Source of the DNA: Neisseria mucosa | GTDB taxonomy: Bacteria; Pseudomonadota; Gammaproteobacteria; Burkholderiales; Neisseriaceae | Direction: 5' to 3' | Length of the DNA: 64,000 nt | NCBI RefSeq assembly: GCF_013267835.1 | Contig: NZ_CP053939.1 | Location: 1,860,001-1,924,000, forward strand | Part shown: piece by piece, positions 19,899 through 29,772 of the stretch | Layout: the number at the start of each line of letters is the position of its first letter | How positions within the stretch are numbered: position 1 is the stretch's first letter | Notes under the pieces: model-generated | The model's database searches: none | What the model was told of the DNA's origin: nothing | The model's input: the letters and a program-made list of their open reading frames with translations, nothing else | Translations under genes and position numbers: made by a program

Positions 19899-20351
19899 TT
19901 AGGTAGATATGGATTCAATAAAGACTTTATCTTCTTTTTGGATAAAAGTAGCGGAGAGACAATAATCTGTCTCATAAACACATCCCATAATTTTGACTTT
20001 ATTTTTGTTTTTCCATTCAATACCGGCAACAATGGTCTCCAAAGGATAGTCTTTAGTTTCTGAGAAAGGCGTTACAGAACGAGATTTTGGTAATTGTGCC
20101 ATTGTTACGGTTGTTTTGGGTATGCCGTTTTTTAAAATGGGAAACCAAAGAAAAGGGATGGACTCACCTTTCTTTTTATTCCATTGAGCAGAATATTTGC
20201 TAAAAGCAGTAATGGCATCGCTTAGTCCCCCTTGGTAAAAGCATCTTTGGCTTTCCCCAATCATTTCTTCTACGGGCTTTTTACAATGTAAGTTTCCAGC
20301 CAAAGAAAAAGAGGGGAGGATGAATAGAACTGTAAAAATAAGTTTTCGCAT
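19899..20351 (-). CDS. Hypothetical secreted protein, AT-rich
   Basis: I do not recognise this 150-residue protein. It begins with a clear signal peptide (MRKLIFTVLFILPSFSLAG, cleavage probably after Ala18). The mature part has four cysteines (HCKKP, RCFYQ, GCVYETDYC), which could form two disulfides in the periplasm. There are no internal membrane segments. Base composition is clearly more AT-rich than the neighbouring nuo and frr genes, suggesting transfer. It is followed by a bidirectional uptake-sequence terminator. Confidence 0.7.
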   Translation of the reverse strand: MRKLIFTVLFILPSFSLAGNLHCKKPVEEMIGESQRCFYQGGLSDAITAFSKYSAQWNKKKGESIPFLWFPILKNGIPKTTVTMAQLPKSRSVTPFSETKDYPLETIVAGIEWKNKNKVKIMGCVYETDYCLSATFIQKEDKVFIESIST

Positions 20352-20767
20352 AATTAATACCCCGTATTTAGAGTCAGAAGACTGATGGAAAAGATAGAAA
20401 AGGCTTTTTTCATTTTTTATCTCTCAATGGTTGAATGAAATATAAGTCTTTAAAAGTGATTAAAAAGAAATCTCATATCGAGATTTCTTTACGTAGTTAT
20501 GTGTAACATTTGCAAACATTGTAACATAGTAAATTCAATGCTACAGTTATTTGATATGTTTAATCAATTTAGATAATCGGTCATTATAACCGATTATCGG
20601 TATATTTCCCGAGGAAATTCATTTCGATTGAAAAGAGTAGAGTTGTTTATATCTATTAGCAATAAAATTCGTTCTTTGTGTGGATGGAAACAATGGTCTC
20701 AAGATAGAAGCTTAGTTTCCAAATAAATTCAGGAAAAGGCCGAGTTGATGTAGTTGCTTGAAACGAT
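20352..20767. other. AT-rich gene-free stretch with two perfect hairpins
   Basis: No gene is supported here. It holds two perfect inverted repeats: AGAAATCTC/GAGATTTCT at 20466-20488 (five-base loop, then TT) and GATAATCGGT/ACCGATTATC at 20572-20598 (seven-base loop). On the minus strand, about 20642-20730, a short open frame reads FPEFIWKLSFYLETIV and ends SIHTKNEFYC before a stop. It shares LETIV with the secreted protein next door, possibly a decayed gene fragment. Confidence 0.5.
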
Positions 20768-20800
20768 AAAGGCCGTCTGAAAGATTTTCAGACGGCCTTT
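20768..20800. terminator. Inverted uptake-sequence hairpin before frr
   Basis: AAAGGCCGTCTGAAA (20768-20782) pairs with TTTCAGACGGCCTTT (20786-20800). It insulates the frr promoter from the upstream AT-rich region. Confidence 0.75.
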
Positions 20801-20855
20801 ATTTTGTTTGATGTTAAATATCGGTTAGAAAACAAGGCTGTTGGGGCGTAAAGCC

Positions 20856-20884
20856 TTGTCGTGAGGGCGGTTTAACGGTACTAT
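20856..20884 (+). promoter_or_regulatory. Candidate promoter of the frr-uppS-cdsA block
   Basis: TTGTCG (20856-20861) and TACTAT (20879-20884) are separated by 17 bases. The -35 overlaps the right arm of an eight-base inverted repeat, ACAAGGCT/AGCCTTGT (20832-20839 and 20852-20859). The expected start is about 20891, some 38 bases before frr. Confidence 0.55.
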
Positions 20885-20928
20885 TCTCGGTTAATCCTGT
20901 TTTATTCCTATGAAATTGAAAGTATAAG

Positions 20929-21486
20929 ATGATTAATGATATTCAAAAGACAGCTGAAGGCAAAATGCAGCGTTCTCTGGAAGTATTGAAAGAAAACTTG
21001 GCTAAGGTGCGTACCGGCCGTGCGCATACCGGCCTGCTTGACCAAGTGGAAGTGGAATACTGGGGCAGCATGGTGCCTGTGAGCCAAGTGGCAAACGTAA
21101 CGCTTTTGGATGCGCGTACGATCGGTGTGAAACCTTTTGAAAGCAATATGGCTTCAAAAGTCGAGAAAGCGATCCGTGATTCTAACTTGGGCCTGAACCC
21201 TGCTTCTGTCGGCGATTTGATCCGTGTCCCTATGCCTATGCTGACTGAGGAACGCCGTAAAGATTTGATCAAAGTGGTACGCGGTGAGGCGGAAGAGGGC
21301 CGTGTGTCTATCCGCAATGTGCGCCGTGATGCAAACGACCACATCAAGAAATTGTTGAAAGACAAAGAAATTTCTGAAGATGAAGCCCGCCGCGGCGAGG
21401 AAGCGGTTCAGAAGTTGACCGACAAATACATTGCTGAGGCAGACAAGCTCTTGGCTGCCAAAGAAGAAGATTTGATGGCGATTTAA
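20929..21486 (+). CDS. frr: Ribosome recycling factor
   Basis: This 185-residue protein has the family's usual length and the conserved [12 protein letters not shown] and [18 protein letters not shown] blocks. With EF-G it splits post-termination ribosomes. It is followed by a hairpin (21495-21527) and then by uppS. Confidence 0.97.
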   Translation: MINDIQKTAEGKMQRSLEVLKENLAKVRTGRAHTGLLDQVEVEYWGSMVPVSQVANVTLLDARTIGVKPFESNMASKVEKAIRDSNLGLNPASVGDLIRVPMPMLTEERRKDLIKVVRGEAEEGRVSIRNVRRDANDHIKKLLKDKEISEDEARRGEEAVQKLTDKYIAEADKLLAAKEEDLMAI

Positions 21487-21494
21487 TCCTGTGT

Positions 21495-21527
21495 GCAAAC
21501 CGTTCAGACGGCTTTTGGACGGTTTGC
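21495..21527 (+). terminator. Hairpin between frr and uppS
   Basis: GCAAACCGT (21495-21503) pairs with ACGGTTTGC (21519-21527). The loop contains a TCAGACGGC uptake-like core. There is no T-run, so read-through into uppS is likely. Confidence 0.5.
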
Positions 21528-21543
21528 TCCCTGAAAGGCAGAC

Positions 21544-22290
21544 ATGAAAAGCAGTACGCAGACGATTTTGGAACACTCTGCCATCCCCCGACATATTGCT
21601 GTGATTATGGACGGCAACGGACGTTGGGCAAAGAAGCGTTTTCTTCCCCGTGTGATGGGGCATAAGCGTGGCTTGGATGCGCTGGAGAACATGGTGAAGC
21701 ATTGTGCTGAGCTGGGTGTGCGGTATTTGACCGTGTTTGCTTTTTCGACTGAAAACTGGCGACGCCCCGAGGAGGAGGTTTCTTTTCTGATGGGGCTGTT
21801 TTTGCAGGCTTTGCAAAAGCAGGTGCGCCGTTTGCACGATAACAATATGCGCTTGAAAGTCATCGGCAGCCGTGAGCGGTTTAATGCTGAAATCCTGAAG
21901 GGGATTGAGGCGGCCGAGGCGTTGACGGCAAACAATACCGGTTTGACTTTGAGCATTGCCGCCGATTATGGCGGCCGCTGGGATATTTTGCAGGCGGCAA
22001 ATCAGTTGATTGCCGAGGGTGTGACTGAGATTACGGAAGAGGCGTTGTCGCGCTATTTGATGTTGGGCGATGCACCCGAGCCGGATTTGTTTATCCGCAC
22101 CGGCGGTGAGACGCGCATCAGTAATTTCCTGCTGTGGCAGATGGCGTATGCGGAATTGTATTTTACGGATACGCTGTGGCCTGATTTTAATGAGAAATCG
22201 CTGAACGAGGCGATTGTTTCGTTCCAAAAACGGGAACGCCGCTTCGGGCGGACTTCCGAACAGCTGCCGCTTGAGCAGCAACGGGGTTGA
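21544..22290 (+). CDS. uppS: Isoprenyl transferase (undecaprenyl diphosphate synthase)
   Basis: This 248-residue cis-prenyltransferase makes the C55 lipid carrier for peptidoglycan and surface glycans. HIAVIMDGNGRWAKKR holds the catalytic Asp23, and the C-terminal LFIRTGGETRISNFLLWQ and TDTLWPDF blocks are typical. It runs into cdsA, with only five bases between the stop and the cdsA ATG. Confidence 0.97.
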   Translation: MKSSTQTILEHSAIPRHIAVIMDGNGRWAKKRFLPRVMGHKRGLDALENMVKHCAELGVRYLTVFAFSTENWRRPEEEVSFLMGLFLQALQKQVRRLHDNNMRLKVIGSRERFNAEILKGIEAAEALTANNTGLTLSIAADYGGRWDILQAANQLIAEGVTEITEEALSRYLMLGDAPEPDLFIRTGGETRISNFLLWQMAYAELYFTDTLWPDFNEKSLNEAIVSFQKRERRFGRTSEQLPLEQQRG

Positions 22291-22295
22291 GAATT

Positions 22296-23090
22296 ATGTT
22301 GAAACAACGGATTTTAACGGCGCTGTGGCTCTTGCCGCTGATGCTGGGTATGCTGTTTTATGCACCTATGTGGCTGTGGGCGGCGTTTTGCGGCCTGATT
22401 GCTATGTTGGTTTTGTGGGAATATGCCCGCATGAGCGGCTTGGACAAGCTGAAAATCAATCATTATTTGGCGTCAACGCTGGTGTTTGGTGTGATTGCCT
22501 ATGCCGGCGGTTGGCAGTTGCCCAATTTGGTTTGGTGTGTCGTATTGGCATTTTGGCTGATTGTCATGCCTTGGTGGCTGAAAGCGAAATGGAAGCTAAA
22601 CGGCGGCTGGCAGGCTTACACGGTCGGTTGGTTGTTGGTGATGCCGTTTTGGTTCGCACTGGTTTACCTGCGCCCTCAGCCTGAAGACGCGCTGTCTTTA
22701 TTGGCGATTATGGGCTTGGTGTGGGTGGCCGATATTGGCGCGTATTTCTGCGGTAAGTCGTTTGGCAAGCGCAAAATTGCGCCGACCATCAGCCCGGGTA
22801 AAAGCTGGGAAGGTGCGATCGGCGGTGCATTATGCGTTGCCGTGTACATGACCATCGTATGGAAAGCCGGTTGGCTGGCTTTTGAAGCCGGTTGGTTCAA
22901 AACGATTTTGATCGGCTTGATTCTGACCGTAGTCAGCGTGTGCGGCGATTTGCTGGAAAGCTGGCTCAAACGTGCGGCCGGTATCAAAGACAGCAGCAAT
23001 CTGCTGCCGGGGCACGGCGGCGTGTTCGACCGTGTGGACAGCCTGATTGCCGTTATCAGCATTTATGCCGCCTTTGTATATTTGTTTTAA
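22296..23090 (+). CDS. cdsA: Phosphatidate cytidylyltransferase
   Basis: This 264-residue, multi-helix inner-membrane enzyme makes CDP-diacylglycerol for phospholipid synthesis. The C-terminal signature is present (GDLLESWLKRAAGIKDSS and GHGGVFDRVDS). I chose the ATG at 22296 over the TTG three codons earlier. Confidence 0.95.
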   Translation: MLKQRILTALWLLPLMLGMLFYAPMWLWAAFCGLIAMLVLWEYARMSGLDKLKINHYLASTLVFGVIAYAGGWQLPNLVWCVVLAFWLIVMPWWLKAKWKLNGGWQAYTVGWLLVMPFWFALVYLRPQPEDALSLLAIMGLVWVADIGAYFCGKSFGKRKIAPTISPGKSWEGAIGGALCVAVYMTIVWKAGWLAFEAGWFKTILIGLILTVVSVCGDLLESWLKRAAGIKDSSNLLPGHGGVFDRVDSLIAVISIYAAFVYLF

Positions 23091-23123
23091 ACCGCCTGTC
23101 TCACATGGCTGGAGGAGCTGATT

Positions 23124-23873
23124 ATGTCCGAACAAAAACAGATTTCATCTTTATCGATTTTGGGCGTATTGTTGGCACTGGGATTGATGGCTGCGGCGTT
23201 TATTTTGGGCGTGCAGTTTAAGAATCTGCGCCAACCGGGGACGATTACCGTAAAAGGTTTGGCGGAGAAAAACTTCCAATCCGACAGCGCGACGTGGAAT
23301 ACGGGTGTGAACGCGCACGGCGAGAGCTATCAGGAAGTTTTGGATTTGCTGACGGCAAGACGCAAAAAGCTGTCTAAGTTTTTGGGCGAGCAAGGCTTTA
23401 CGGCTGCTGAAATGAAAGTGGGCCTGCCTGAAGTGTCGCGCGTTTTCAATGAAACCCGCGACGAACTGGGCAACGTAACCCGCACGCCCAACGGCTACGA
23501 CGGCGACCTCAATATTGTGGTCAACACCAAAAAACTGGACAAAATCCAAGCCGCCCAGCGCGCCATTTTGAATTTCCGTGCGCAAAACGAATTCATCCGC
23601 TTCGACAATCCGCAATATTTGCTGGGCAATTTGGAAACCATCAAACGCGATTTGATTACGCAGGCGACTGAGGATGCGCAGAAACGCGCGGCCGAATTTG
23701 CCAAAACCGGCGGCGGCAAAGTGGGCGCCATGCGTTCTGCTTCGCAAGGCTCGTTCAACATCTATGCCGACACCGGCAGTAGCGAGGACGACGAGTACGG
23801 CGGTTCTTACGATAAAAGCACTGTCGGCAAACAAGTCCGACTGGTTGTTACCATCGAATACGGCATTGAGTAA
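23124..23873 (+). CDS. SIMPL (DUF541) domain periplasmic protein
   Basis: This 249-residue protein has one N-terminal membrane anchor (about residues 11-30) followed by a SIMPL/DUF541 domain (GTITVKGLAEKNF to the end, VRLVVTIEYGIE). The family is common and its biochemical role is unknown; some members affect oxidative or envelope stress. It sits between cdsA and dxr and is followed by an inverted uptake-sequence hairpin. The RBS GGAGGAG is good. Confidence 0.85.
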   Translation: MSEQKQISSLSILGVLLALGLMAAAFILGVQFKNLRQPGTITVKGLAEKNFQSDSATWNTGVNAHGESYQEVLDLLTARRKKLSKFLGEQGFTAAEMKVGLPEVSRVFNETRDELGNVTRTPNGYDGDLNIVVNTKKLDKIQAAQRAILNFRAQNEFIRFDNPQYLLGNLETIKRDLITQATEDAQKRAAEFAKTGGGKVGAMRSASQGSFNIYADTGSSEDDEYGGSYDKSTVGKQVRLVVTIEYGIE

Positions 23874-23876
23874 TTC

Positions 23877-23920
23877 TTTCAGACGGCCTGTTTAGCCGGT
23901 AGGCAAAAGGCCGTCTGAAA
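23877..23920. terminator. Inverted uptake-sequence hairpin after the SIMPL gene
   Basis: TTTCAGACGGCCT (23877-23889) pairs with AGGCCGTCTGAAA (23908-23920). The orientation is reversed from most others, and no T-run follows on the plus strand. Confidence 0.55.
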
Positions 23921-23990
23921 ATTGGAAACGGCAAAGAAATCTATTTCAAACACAATGAATACCGTTTGCACAGCACACAAAGAACACACC

Positions 23991-25172
23991 ATGACACAAC
24001 AAGTTCTGACCATATTAGGCAGTACCGGCAGCATAGGCGAAAGCACTTTGGACGTTGTTTCCCGCCATCCCGAAAAATTCCGCGTGTTCGCGCTGGCAGG
24101 GCATAGGCAGGTGGACAAGCTGGCGGCGCAATGCAAACAGTTCCGCCCGGAATATGCCGTTGTCGGCGATGCCGGCCATGCGGCCGAGCTGGAAAAGAAA
24201 CTCAAACAAGAAGGTATCGATACGCAGGTTTTATATGGTGCTCAAGCCCTGATTGATGTCGCCTCTGCCAATGAAGTCAGCGGCGTGATGTGTGCCATTG
24301 TCGGCGCGGCCGGTTTGCCCTCGGCTTTGGCCGCCGCTCAAAAGGGCAAAACCATTTATCTGGCCAACAAAGAAACGCTGGTGGTTTCCGGCGCATTGTT
24401 CATGGAAACCGCCCGTCAAAACGGTGCCACCGTCTTGCCGATTGACAGCGAACACAACGCCATCTTCCAAGTATTGCCAAGGGATTACGCAGGCCGTCTG
24501 AATGAGCACGGTATCAATTCGATTATCCTGACTGCATCGGGCGGCCCGTTCCTTAACACCGATTTAAGTACATTTGACAGCATCACGCCCGAGCAGGCGG
24601 TCAAGCATCCGAATTGGAGCATGGGGCGCAAAATTTCCGTCGATTCCGCGTCAATGATGAATAAGGGCTTGGAATTGATTGAGGCGCATTGGCTGTTTAA
24701 CTGTCCGCCGGAAAAACTGGAAGTCGTCATCCATCCGCAATCCGTGATACACAGCATGGTGCGTTATCGCGATGGTTCGGTATTGGCGCAGTTGGGCAAT
24801 CCCGATATGCGTACGCCGATTGCTTATTGCTTGGGCCTGCCCGAACGCATCGATTCCGGCGTGGGCGAGCTGGATTTCGGCGCATTGTCCGCGTTGACCT
24901 TTCAAAAGCCTGACTTTGACCGTTTCCCATGTTTGAAACTTGCCTATCAGGCCATGAATGCAGGCGGCGCCGCGCCTTGCGTGTTGAACGCCGCAAACGA
25001 AGTGGCCGTAGCCGCTTTTTTAGATAAACGTATCAAGTTTACCGATATTGCCCAAGTTGTGGCCCACTGCCTTGCCCAAGATTTTTCAGACGGCCATCAT
25101 GATATTGAAAGCCTGCTGGCGCAAGACGCGCAAACACGCAGACAGGCAGAAGTCTTTATCGGCAAACAATAA
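23991..25172 (+). CDS. dxr: 1-deoxy-D-xylulose 5-phosphate reductoisomerase
   Basis: This 393-residue enzyme of the MEP isoprenoid pathway supplies precursors to UppS upstream. The NADPH-binding [12 protein letters not shown] is at the N-terminus. The metal/substrate-site DSEHNAIFQ and the ASGGPF and [10 protein letters not shown] blocks are present. I chose the ATG at 23991; the upstream extension reads through uptake sequence. An uptake sequence is translated near the C-terminus (FSDGHHD). Confidence 0.96.
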   Translation: MTQQVLTILGSTGSIGESTLDVVSRHPEKFRVFALAGHRQVDKLAAQCKQFRPEYAVVGDAGHAAELEKKLKQEGIDTQVLYGAQALIDVASANEVSGVMCAIVGAAGLPSALAAAQKGKTIYLANKETLVVSGALFMETARQNGATVLPIDSEHNAIFQVLPRDYAGRLNEHGINSIILTASGGPFLNTDLSTFDSITPEQAVKHPNWSMGRKISVDSASMMNKGLELIEAHWLFNCPPEKLEVVIHPQSVIHSMVRYRDGSVLAQLGNPDMRTPIAYCLGLPERIDSGVGELDFGALSALTFQKPDFDRFPCLKLAYQAMNAGGAAPCVLNAANEVAVAAFLDKRIKFTDIAQVVAHCLAQDFSDGHHDIESLLAQDAQTRRQAEVFIGKQ

Positions 25173-25303
25173 AGCTTCAATGACAGGCCGTCTGAAACGC
25201 CAACCGCTTGGCATTTAGGCAGACAAAATGGAACAACTGCCTTTATAATCGGTTTTCAGACGGCCTTATCCGTTGATTATCACATTCCACCCAGGGGATT
25301 TTT

Positions 25304-26644
25304 TTGCAAACCTTTTTAGCCTTTATCGTCGCCATTCTGATTTTGGTCAGCCTGCATGAGTTCGGACACTATATTGTTGCCCGCTGGTGCGGCGTTAAAG
25401 TCGTGCGCTTTTCCGTCGGCTTCGGTAAGCCCTTTTTCACCCGAAAACGCGGCGATACCGAGTGGTGTCTCGCCCCGATTCCGCTGGGCGGTTACGTTAA
25501 AATGGTCGATACGCGCGAAGGCGAGGTGGCAGAAGCAGATTTGCCCTACGCCTTTGACAAACAGCATCCAGCCAAGCGCATCGCCATTGTCGCCGCCGGT
25601 CCTTTGACCAATTTGATTTTGGCCGTTTTGCTTTACGGTTTGAGCTTTTCCTTCGGCGTAACCGAGTTGCGCCCCTATGTCGGCATGGTCGAGCCTGCCA
25701 GTATTGCCGCCAAAGCAGGTTTTCAGGCAGGCGATAAGATTGTATCGGTCAACGGAATCGCCGTAAAAGACTGGAGCGATGCGCAAACCGAGATGGTGTT
25801 GAACCTTGAAGCCGGTCCTGTAAAAGTCGCCGTTCAGACGGCCTCAAATACCCAAGCCGTCCGCATAATTGATGCCGCCGGCACGCCTGAAGCAGGTAAA
25901 GTTGCGAAAAACCAAGGCAACATCGGCCTTTTGCCTTTTAGAATTACTAACCGCATCGGCAAAGTCTTGGCTGATAGTCCGGCCGAAAAAGCAGGCTTGA
26001 AGGAAAACGACAAGCTGCTGACCGCCGATGGGAAGCCCATCGAAAGCTGGCAGGCATGGACGGAACTCTTCCGCGCCAGCCCCGGCCAACGAATCGAACT
26101 GACTTACGAGCGCGACGGCAAAGTGCTGGCAACCGCTATCCGGCCGGACAGCGTCGAGCAGTCGGCAGGCGTGCTGGTGGGTAGGGCCGGGCTTGCCGCC
26201 CAAGCGGATAAAGAGTGGGATAAAACCATCCGCTACCGTTATACGCCTTCCGTTGCCCAAGCCTTTGAATTGGGTTGGAACAAAACCGTCAACTATTCGT
26301 GGACGACCCTCAAATTTTTCGGAAAACTGGTTACGGGCAATGCCTCTTTGAACCATATTTCCGGCCCCCTGACCATTGCCGATGTCGCCGGACAGTCCGC
26401 CAAACTCGGATTGCAGAGCTACCTCGAATTTCTGGCCTTGGTCAGCATCAGCTTAGGCGTGTTGAACCTTTTGCCCGTACCCGTTTTAGACGGCGGACAT
26501 CTGGTTTTCTATACCGCCGAATGGATACGCGGAAAGCCTTTGAGCGAGCGCATACAGGCAGTCGGCCTGCGCTTCGGACTGGCAGCCATGCTTTTGATGA
26601 TGGCTGTGGCTTTCTTTAATGACATCAACCGTTTGTTTGGATAA
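25304..26644 (+). CDS. rseP: Site-2 zinc metalloprotease RseP
   Basis: This 446-residue inner-membrane protease has HEFGH at residues 18-22 in the first helix, tandem PDZ-like regions (about 115-310) and the [11 protein letters not shown] motif near the C-terminus. By family it cleaves anti-sigma factors and leftover signal peptides. The start is a TTG at 25304 with AGGGGA just upstream; no ATG fits and homologues begin at this residue. It is four bases from bamA. Confidence 0.95.
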   Translation: MQTFLAFIVAILILVSLHEFGHYIVARWCGVKVVRFSVGFGKPFFTRKRGDTEWCLAPIPLGGYVKMVDTREGEVAEADLPYAFDKQHPAKRIAIVAAGPLTNLILAVLLYGLSFSFGVTELRPYVGMVEPASIAAKAGFQAGDKIVSVNGIAVKDWSDAQTEMVLNLEAGPVKVAVQTASNTQAVRIIDAAGTPEAGKVAKNQGNIGLLPFRITNRIGKVLADSPAEKAGLKENDKLLTADGKPIESWQAWTELFRASPGQRIELTYERDGKVLATAIRPDSVEQSAGVLVGRAGLAAQADKEWDKTIRYRYTPSVAQAFELGWNKTVNYSWTTLKFFGKLVTGNASLNHISGPLTIADVAGQSAKLGLQSYLEFLALVSISLGVLNLLPVPVLDGGHLVFYTAEWIRGKPLSERIQAVGLRFGLAAMLLMMAVAFFNDINRLFG

Positions 26645-26647
26645 TTT

Positions 26648-29050
26648 ATGAAACTGAACCAGATTGCTTCCGCTTTAATGGTATTGAGCCTGTCTCCCTT
26701 GGCATTGGCTGACTTTACCATTCAGGACATCCGCGTCGAAGGCCTGCAACGCACCGAGCCGAGTACCGTCTTCAACTACCTGCCCGTTAAAGTCGGTGAT
26801 AATTTCAATGATGCGCGCAGTGAAGAAATCATCAAAAAACTCTACGCAACCGGTTTCTTTGACGACGTACGCGTCGAGACCATGGACAATCAAGTCCTGC
26901 TGACCGTAATTGAGCGTCCGACCATCAGCTCGCTCAATATTACCGGCGCGAAAATGCTGCAAAACGATGCCATCAAGAAAAACCTTGAAGCCTTCGGTTT
27001 GGCGCAATCCCAATACTTCAACCAAGCAACGCTGAACCAAGCCGTTGCCGGTTTGAAAGAAGAGTATTTGAGCCGAGGCAAACAGTCGGTCAAAATCACG
27101 CCGACCGTCACCAAACTCGCCCGCAACCGTGTGTCTATCGATATTGCCATCGAAGAGGGCAAATCTACCAAGATTACCGATATTTCCTTTGAAGGCAACG
27201 AAGTTTATTCCGACCGCCGCCTGCTGAAACAAATGTCCCTGAGCGAAGGCGGCATGTGGACTTGGGTGACCAAGAGCAACCAGTTCAATGAGCAAAAATT
27301 TGCTCAGGACATGGAAAAAATCACCAATTACTACCAAAACAACGGCTACTTCAACTTCCGTATTTTGGATACCGACATCCAAACCAACGAAGACAAAACC
27401 AAGCAGACCATTAAAGTAACCGTCAGCGAAGGCGACCGCTTCCGCTGGGGCAATGTACGCATCGAAGGCGATACGCTGGAAGTGCCGAAAGAAGATTTGG
27501 AAAAACTGCTGACCATGAAGCCGGGCAAATGGTACGAGCGCGCGCAAATGTCCAATTCGCTCGAAGCCATCCAAAACCGCATGGGTCAGGCGGGTTACGC
27601 ATTCAGCGAAATCAATGTCCAACCGATTCCCAATGCCGAAACGCATACCGTTGATTTTGTGCTGACCGTCCAACCGGGCCGCAAAATCTATGTAAACGAA
27701 ATCAACATTACCGGCAACAACAAAACCCGCGACGAAGTCATCCGCCGCGAGTTGCGCCAAATGGAATCGGCGCCTTACGATTCTGCCAAACTGCAACGTT
27801 CCAAAGAGCGCGTTGAGTTGTTGGGCTACTTCGACAACGTTCAATTTGATGCCGTTCCTGTGGCCAATACCCCCGACCAAGTTGACCTGAACATGAGCCT
27901 GACCGAACGTTCGACCGGCTCGCTCGACTTGAGCGCAGGTTGGGTTCAGGATACCGGTTTGGTAATGTCTGCCGGCGTGGCTCAAGACAACCTGTTCGGT
28001 ACGGGTAAATCCGTTGCCCTGCGTGCTTCCCGCAGTAAAACCACAGTAAACGGTTCGTTGTCGTTTACCGACCCATACTTCACACCGGACGGCGTAAGCT
28101 TGGGTTACGATATTTACGGCAAGACTTACGACCCGCGTAAAGCTTCTTCCAGCGCGAAACAATATAAAACCACGACTTTCGGCGGCGGTTTGCGTATCGG
28201 TATTCCGGTTACCGAATATGACCGTGTGAACTTCGGCCTGGCCGCGGAACGTCTGACCGTGAATACCTACAAAGGCGCACCTAAACGCTATGCCGACTTT
28301 ATCAACCAATACGGTAAAGGCAACGGCAACGGCGTGGGTAACTTCAAAGGCTGGTTGTACAAAGGCACCATCGGCTGGGGCCGCAACAAAACCGACAATG
28401 CCTTGTGGCCGACCCGCGGTTACCTGACCGGCGTAAACGGCGAAATCGCACTGCCGGGCAGCGACCTGCAATACTATACCCTGACCCATAACCAAACTTG
28501 GTTCTTCCCGTTGAGCAAAGATTTCACATTGATGCTGGGTGGCGAAGTCGGTTATGGCAACGGCTACGGTAAAACCAAAACCATGCCGTTCTTTGAAAAC
28601 TTCTACGGCGGCGGCTTAGGTTCTGTCCGCGGCTTTGAAAGCGGTACGCTGGGCCCGAAAGTCTATGACGAATACGGCGAGAAAATCAGCTACGGCGGTA
28701 ACAAAAAAGCCAACGTTTCCGCAGAGTTGCTCTTCCCGATGCCGGGCATTAAAGACTCGCGTACCGTCCGTCTGAGCTTGTTTGCCGATGCGGGCAGCGT
28801 GTGGGACGACAAAACCTACGACAACAGCAGCAGCAATACTTATTACACCAATGGCGCGCTCCAAAACGTGTACGGCGTAGGCAAAACGCACAAATCGACA
28901 TTCAAAAACGAATTGCGTTACTCTGCCGGTGCTGCCGTGACCTGGCTCTCTCCGCTGGGTCCGATGAAGTTCAGTTATGCTTATCCGATTAAGAAAAAAG
29001 AAGGCGACGAAATCCAACGCTTCCAATTCCAACTCGGTACGACATTCTGA
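26648..29050 (+). CDS. bamA: Outer-membrane protein assembly factor BamA (Omp85)
   Basis: This 800-residue outer-membrane protein inserts beta-barrel proteins. It has a signal peptide ending ALA (about residue 21), five POTRA domains (about 22-420) and a C-terminal 16-strand barrel that ends in phenylalanine (FQFQLGTTF), as needed for its own assembly. The barrel motif VRGFE is present (SVRGFESGTLG). It is the Neisseria Omp85 protein in its usual place between rseP and skp. Confidence 0.97.
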   Translation: MKLNQIASALMVLSLSPLALADFTIQDIRVEGLQRTEPSTVFNYLPVKVGDNFNDARSEEIIKKLYATGFFDDVRVETMDNQVLLTVIERPTISSLNITGAKMLQNDAIKKNLEAFGLAQSQYFNQATLNQAVAGLKEEYLSRGKQSVKITPTVTKLARNRVSIDIAIEEGKSTKITDISFEGNEVYSDRRLLKQMSLSEGGMWTWVTKSNQFNEQKFAQDMEKITNYYQNNGYFNFRILDTDIQTNEDKTKQTIKVTVSEGDRFRWGNVRIEGDTLEVPKEDLEKLLTMKPGKWYERAQMSNSLEAIQNRMGQAGYAFSEINVQPIPNAETHTVDFVLTVQPGRKIYVNEINITGNNKTRDEVIRRELRQMESAPYDSAKLQRSKERVELLGYFDNVQFDAVPVANTPDQVDLNMSLTERSTGSLDLSAGWVQDTGLVMSAGVAQDNLFGTGKSVALRASRSKTTVNGSLSFTDPYFTPDGVSLGYDIYGKTYDPRKASSSAKQYKTTTFGGGLRIGIPVTEYDRVNFGLAAERLTVNTYKGAPKRYADFINQYGKGNGNGVGNFKGWLYKGTIGWGRNKTDNALWPTRGYLTGVNGEIALPGSDLQYYTLTHNQTWFFPLSKDFTLMLGGEVGYGNGYGKTKTMPFFENFYGGGLGSVRGFESGTLGPKVYDEYGEKISYGGNKKANVSAELLFPMPGIKDSRTVRLSLFADAGSVWDDKTYDNSSSNTYYTNGALQNVYGVGKTHKSTFKNELRYSAGAAVTWLSPLGPMKFSYAYPIKKKEGDEIQRFQFQLGTTF

Positions 29051-29058
29051 TGATGTTT

Positions 29059-29097
29059 AGGCCGTCTGAAACCGGGTTTGTCCGTTTCAGACGGCCT
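29059..29097. terminator. Inverted uptake-sequence hairpin after bamA
   Basis: AGGCCGTCTGAAAC (29059-29072) pairs with GTTTCAGACGGCCT (29084-29097). The T-run is missing, so it may only attenuate transcription into skp. Confidence 0.6.
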
Positions 29098-29161
29098 CAT
29101 GGCAGATTGGCGGCAGGCTTATTGCCAACCGCCCGTCTGTTTTCAAGCAAGGATTTTTATC

Positions 29162-29671
29162 ATGAGTAAAATAGCCGACACCCTCCGTGTCCTCGCTGTA
29201 GCCCTGCCGGGTTTCGTGCTGTTGCCGCAAGCGGCGGCGGATGGCGTGCAGAAAATCGGTTTTATCAATACCGAGCGCGTTTATCAGGAATCCAAGCAGG
29301 CGCAAAGCATTCAGACGACTTTGGAAAAAGAGTTCAAAAGCCGTCAAACCGCCTTGCAAAAGCTGCAGCAGGAAGGCGAGGTTTTGGAGCGAAAACTGAG
29401 TAGCGACAAGCTCAGCGACAGCCAAAGGGAAGCGGAAACCCAAAAATGGCGCAATCTGGTACAAAAATTCCGCAAGCAGCAGGCCGAGTTGGCAGAAGAC
29501 TACAACCTGCGCCGCAATGAAGAATTCGCTGCGCTCCAGCAAAATGCCAACCGCGTCATCGTCGATTTGGCCAAACGCGAAGGTTACGACTTCATCTTGC
29601 AGGACGTGATTTACGTCAACGGCCGCTACGACATTACCGACAGCGTTATCAAAGCCCTAAATGCACACTGA
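29162..29671 (+). CDS. skp: Periplasmic chaperone Skp/OmpH
   Basis: This 169-residue protein has a signal peptide (about residues 1-26, ending AAA) and a long coiled-coil of charged residues (about 50-135), the tentacle part of the Skp trimer that carries unfolded outer-membrane proteins to BamA. The start at 29162 follows GGATTTTT; the upstream extension is uptake sequence. Confidence 0.93.
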   Translation: MSKIADTLRVLAVALPGFVLLPQAAADGVQKIGFINTERVYQESKQAQSIQTTLEKEFKSRQTALQKLQQEGEVLERKLSSDKLSDSQREAETQKWRNLVQKFRKQQAELAEDYNLRRNEEFAALQQNANRVIVDLAKREGYDFILQDVIYVNGRYDITDSVIKALNAH

Positions 29672-29710
29672 CCCTGCTCGGCAGCGAATGTGACCATACA
29701 GACAAACCTA

Positions 29711-29750
29711 AGGCCGTCTGAAACCCAAACCGGCATCTTTCAGACGGCCT
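29711..29750. terminator. Inverted uptake-sequence hairpin between skp and lpxD
   Basis: AGGCCGTCTGAAA (29711-29723) pairs with TTTCAGACGGCCT (29738-29750). Confidence 0.6.
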
Positions 29751-29772
29751 GACATCTTGACGGCAGATTATC

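Noticed and set aside
26675..28495. A 606-codon open frame on the minus strand opposite bamA, and similar long antisense frames opposite nuoD, nuoL and nuoG.
   Set aside because: They mirror the codon bias of strong plus-strand genes, have no family features or ribosome-binding sites, and overlap completely with certain genes.
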